A stretch of DNA of 5,723 bases, taken from Methylovirgula sp. Its GTDB lineage: Bacteria; Pseudomonadota; Alphaproteobacteria; Rhizobiales; Beijerinckiaceae. Numbering within the stretch: position 1 is the stretch's first letter; every line of letters begins with the position of its first letter. A program made the position numbers and the translations under genes. The notes under the pieces are model-generated. The model saw only the letters and a list, made by a program, of their open reading frames with translations, was not told the origin of the DNA and did no database searches. The stretch covers positions 1 to 5,723 of the forward strand of contig JANXSV010000096.1 in assembly GCA_025356505.1 (NCBI GenBank), read 5' to 3'. Of the stretch, positions 2,973 to 5,723 are shown in pieces.

Positions 2973-5723
2973 GCAGGCGGCTCCCTTCCGGATCAATAAA
3001 GTGCGCAGAACAGACGATAACGGCGGTGTTGCGCCCGCGAATGGCGTCATAGGCCAGCAATTCCTGCCCCAATCGGGTTGTGCCCTGTTTTACAAGCGCC
3101 AAGCCGATGTGCTGCGCGAGGTTCGGCGAATAGCCTGCGGATGTGACGTAACCTAGATCGTTTTGGGCTTCGAACGCCGCACCAGCTTCAAGCAAATGCG
3201 CTCCGGCGGAAAATGCCTCGCCGGTGAGTTTTGGCTTGAGGCCCACCAGCGTCATCCGATCCGGCGCGATCAAAGCTTCACGCTGGCTGAGCGCACGACC
3301 GATAAAGTCCTTTTTCATCGCCATCATTTTTCCAAGGCCAAGGTCGGCGGCGGTGGTTTGCCCGGAAAGTTCCGAGCCGCCCAGATGACCTTTCTCGATG
3401 CGCATAACGTTCAGCGCCTCAATGCCATAGGGCAGAATTCCGTAGGGGGCACCGGCTTCCATAATGGCGCGGATGAGAGCAAAGCCACAATTCGCAGGCA
3501 CGCCGATTTCGTAGGCAAGTTCGCCGGAAAATGAAATGCGGTACAGGCGGGCTTTGACCTGGCCGATGCTGACTTCGCCGTAGGCCAGATAGGGAAAGGC
3601 CTCGTTGGAGACATTGTCGTTCACGAGCGCGGCTACCACGTCCCGCGCCTTTGGTCCGGCTATCGAATATTGGGCCCATTGTTCAGTTTGCGAGATCATC
3701 TGAACGTCAAGTTCCGGCCATAACACCTGGGCGCAAAAGTCGAGATGGTTCATGACCTTGGCCGCATTGACGGTGGTTGTGGTCATGAAAAAATGATCCT
3801 GCGCCAGCCTGGCGCAGGTGCCATCATCCATCACGAAGCCATCCTCGCGCAACATCAGGCCATATCGCACCCGCCCGACGGCGAGCGTGGAGAAGGTGTT
3901 GCAATAGATACGGTCAAGAAAGACGGCGGCGTCTTTGCCCTGAATATCAATTTTTCCAAGGGTTGAAACGTCAGCGACGCCGACAGACTTGCGCACTTGC
4001 AGCACTTCGCGGTTGCAGGCCGTGAGCCAATCCTCCCGCGGCGTGGCAGGGAAATATTGCGCGCGAAGCCAGAGGCCGGCTTCCATGAATACCGCGCCGC
4101 GCTGCTGCGCCCAGCTATGGCCAGCGGTGAGCCGTGTGGGGCGGAAGTCCTTCCCCGTATGAATTCCGCTCAGCGCCCCAAAGGATACCGGAGAATAGGG
4201 AGGACGAAAGCGCGTGGTGCCCGTTTCGGCAATGGTTTTGCTTGCAGCATCGGCCATGAGCGCCAAGCCATTGATATTGGATGTTTTTCCCTGATCGGTC
4301 GCCATGCCAAGCGTGGTGTAGCGCTTGAGGTGCTCAACGGCGCGAAAGCCTTCACGGTGGCTCAATTCAATATCGGATGCGGTGACGTCGTTCTGAAAAT
4401 CAACAAAGGCCTTACCGCGCGCGTCTTTGACTTGCCAAAGCGGGAAGGGTTTTGCGGCCTCGCGAGGAGGTTCGGCAGCCGAATTTGAGACGATAGCTCG
4501 AGGTGCGCCCGGAATGGATAGAGCTTGTAAGGCTGTGGCAGCGCAGCGCGCGCCGGATGTCAGGCAGGCTTCGAGTGTGAATTCGCCGTTGGCCGCACCT
4601 GCCACCTGCATATGCGCGGGCAGTGTGCCTGGGATGAAAGTGTTGAGCGCGTCGCTCCACACCGGTTTGCCGCCCAGGTGTGAGGTGAGATGCACGGCAG
4701 GGTTCCAGCCGCCGGACATTGCAATCAGGTCACAAGGAAGATCGAATCTCTTGCCGTTTTCATCGCGCACTTCCGCTCCGGAAACACGTAAGGTGCCGAG
4801 CGCGCGGGTGACCACACCGCATATCAGACGTGCGCCAACGTTTTTGGTGGCAGCTTGCGCTTGCGGCGAGGCTGGCCGGGGGTCGACATAAGCGATGATA
4901 TCAAGCCCGGCCTTTTTGAGGCTGTCCAGTGTGGATAGGGCATCGTCATGCGTGCCGAAAACCACGGCGCGCTTGCCCGGTTTGACGCCAAAGCGGCGGG
5001 CATAGCTGCGTGCCGCCCCTGCGAGCATCACGTTTGGACGATCATTGTCTCCGAAAACAAGCGGGCGTTCGATAGCGCCACTGGCAAGAATGGTTTGACG
5101 CGCGATAATCCGCCACAGGCGCTGGCGCGGCTGGAACGCTGGCGGCATCGGCATATGGTCATTGACGCGCTCGAGAGCGGCGTATGTACCGTGGTCATAG
5201 CTGCCAAAAACGCAAGTGCGTTTCAGCAGCGTCACGTTGGAAAGGCTGCGCAGTTCAGCCAGCGTCGCTTGCAGCCACAGGCTCGCCGGGGCATCGGCGA
5301 TTGTTTCATCGTCGCAGAGGAGCCGTCCGCCAAAAGCGAAGTCCTCTTCGGCCAAAATAACGCGCGCGCCGGAGCGGGCGGCTGTGAGTGCGGCGCTGAG
5401 ACCGGCAGGGCCGGAGCCGATAACCAATATGTCACAATGTTCTGTGACCTTGTCATAAATGTCCGGATCAGGCAGCCTTGAGGCGCGCCCCAAGCCGGCA
5501 GCGCGGCGGATGACTGGCTCGTAAAGCTTTTCCCATAGGGCGGCCGGCCACATGAAGGTTTTGTAGTAAAATCCTGCTCCGAAAAACGGCGACAGCAGCG
5601 AATTCACCGCCATGGCATCGAATTGCAGCGATGGCCAACGGTTTTGGCTGGTGGCAGACAGCCCCTCAAAAATTTCAACCGTTGTGGCGCGGGTGTTTGG
5701 CTCGCGGCGGGTTCCGTGGCGCA
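2965..5723 (-). CDS. soxA: Sarcosine oxidase subunit alpha, 5' partial
   Basis: This is the large alpha subunit of heterotetrameric sarcosine oxidase (sarcosine + H2O + O2 to glycine and H2O2, with the methyl group passed to tetrahydrofolate as 5,10-methylene-THF). The frame is open to the right edge: 36 residues precede the ATG at 5613 and read as conserved SoxA (R-E-P-N-T-R-A-T-T..., S-Q-N-R-W-P-S-L), so that Met is internal. Of the 918 visible residues, 102-107 (G-S-G-P-A-G) form the dinucleotide-binding loop, followed by E126-E127-D128. A second, degenerate Rossmann stretch lies near 250-280. S-G-G-W-N-P-A-V-H-L is near 336-345. The C-terminal half, from about 545, is the GcvT-like folate-binding and C-terminal barrel region (G-I-L-P-Y-G-I-E-A-L-N near 761-771). 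About 70-90 N-terminal residues, the ferredoxin-like part, are missing at the edge; the family is usually near 1000 residues. No frameshift is seen. It precedes and overlaps soxG; soxB and soxD are expected upstream, beyond the window. Confidence 0.96.
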   Translation of the reverse strand, partial: RHGTRREPNTRATTVEIFEGLSATSQNRWPSLQFDAMAVNSLLSPFFGAGFYYKTFMWPAALWEKLYEPVIRRAAGLGRASRLPDPDIYDKVTEHCDILVIGSGPAGLSAALTAARSGARVILAEEDFAFGGRLLCDDETIADAPASLWLQATLAELRSLSNVTLLKRTCVFGSYDHGTYAALERVNDHMPMPPAFQPRQRLWRIIARQTILASGAIERPLVFGDNDRPNVMLAGAARSYARRFGVKPGKRAVVFGTHDDALSTLDSLKKAGLDIIAYVDPRPASPQAQAATKNVGARLICGVVTRALGTLRVSGAEVRDENGKRFDLPCDLIAMSGGWNPAVHLTSHLGGKPVWSDALNTFIPGTLPAHMQVAGAANGEFTLEACLTSGARCAATALQALSIPGAPRAIVSNSAAEPPREAAKPFPLWQVKDARGKAFVDFQNDVTASDIELSHREGFRAVEHLKRYTTLGMATDQGKTSNINGLALMADAASKTIAETGTTRFRPPYSPVSFGALSGIHTGKDFRPTRLTAGHSWAQQRGAVFMEAGLWLRAQYFPATPREDWLTACNREVLQVRKSVGVADVSTLGKIDIQGKDAAVFLDRIYCNTFSTLAVGRVRYGLMLREDGFVMDDGTCARLAQDHFFMTTTTVNAAKVMNHLDFCAQVLWPELDVQMISQTEQWAQYSIAGPKARDVVAALVNDNVSNEAFPYLAYGEVSIGQVKARLYRISFSGELAYEIGVPANCGFALIRAIMEAGAPYGILPYGIEALNVMRIEKGHLGGSELSGQTTAADLGLGKMMAMKKDFIGRALSQREALIAPDRMTLVGLKPKLTGEAFSAGAHLLEAGAAFEAQNDLGYVTSAGYSPNLAQHIGLALVKQGTTRLGQELLAYDAIRGRNTAVIVCSAHFIDPEGSRLRG
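2981..2989 (-). promoter_or_regulatory. ribosome binding site that sets the soxG start
   Basis: On the minus strand GGAAGGGAG lies eight bases before GTG 2972, inside the last codons of soxA. It is the best Shine-Dalgarno match near the gene junction and is the reason for preferring the GTG start over the ATG at 3050. Confidence 0.75.

Noticed and set aside
3997..4488. Open frame of 163 codons on the plus strand
   Set aside because: It lies wholly inside soxA on the opposite strand, has no recognisable domain, and is expected from GC-rich antisense codon bias.
4948..5481. Open frame of 177 codons on the plus strand
   Set aside because: Antisense to the strongly conserved FAD/NAD-binding region of soxA; no ribosome site or family features.

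Overview
The window reads as ordinary chromosomal DNA of a moderately GC-rich proteobacterium, most likely an alphaproteobacterium. That placement is an inference from a full-length-type heterotetrameric sarcosine oxidase alpha/gamma pair, a RadC/JAMM protein, a DedA protein and an ArfB rescue factor. No rRNA or other firm phylogenetic marker is present. I see no insertion sequence, phage gene, CRISPR array, tRNA or toxin-antitoxin pair.

Layout from left to right. (1) The 3' part of a radC-family gene on the plus strand runs in from the left edge and ends at 442. (2) A 161-base gap carries a short perfect palindrome and a tandem 9-bp repeat. (3) A 147-residue plus-strand protein (604-1047) has no family I recognise with certainty; its layout resembles a degenerate, catalytically dead GGDEF domain. 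(4) A 105-base gap holds an 8-bp direct repeat and a possible promoter. (5) A DedA-family membrane protein lies at 1153-1803, plus strand. (6) ArfB, the GGQ peptidyl-tRNA hydrolase that rescues stalled ribosomes, is convergent to it on the minus strand (1868-2290). (7) A 112-base gap on the minus strand contains a possible arfB promoter and a perfect 7-bp hairpin just before the arfB start. (8) soxG (2403-2972) and soxA (2965 to beyond the right edge) lie on the minus strand and overlap by 8 bases.

Two coordinate corrections matter. soxA does not begin at the ATG at 5613: the same frame stays open to the window edge and encodes 36 more residues of conserved SoxA sequence, so the gene is cut by the edge. 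soxG probably begins at a GTG at 2972 behind a strong Shine-Dalgarno sequence, not at the ATG at 3050 deep inside soxA.

Functionally, soxA and soxG supply two of the four subunits of the enzyme that demethylates sarcosine to glycine, H2O2 and 5,10-methylenetetrahydrofolate, the end of glycine betaine/choline breakdown. soxB and soxD would be expected just beyond the right edge. The other genes (RadC, DedA, ArfB) are housekeeping or stress-related and have no evident link to sarcosine. I did not find a convincing new biological system; the points most worth checking are the GGDEF-like small protein and the hairpin before arfB.
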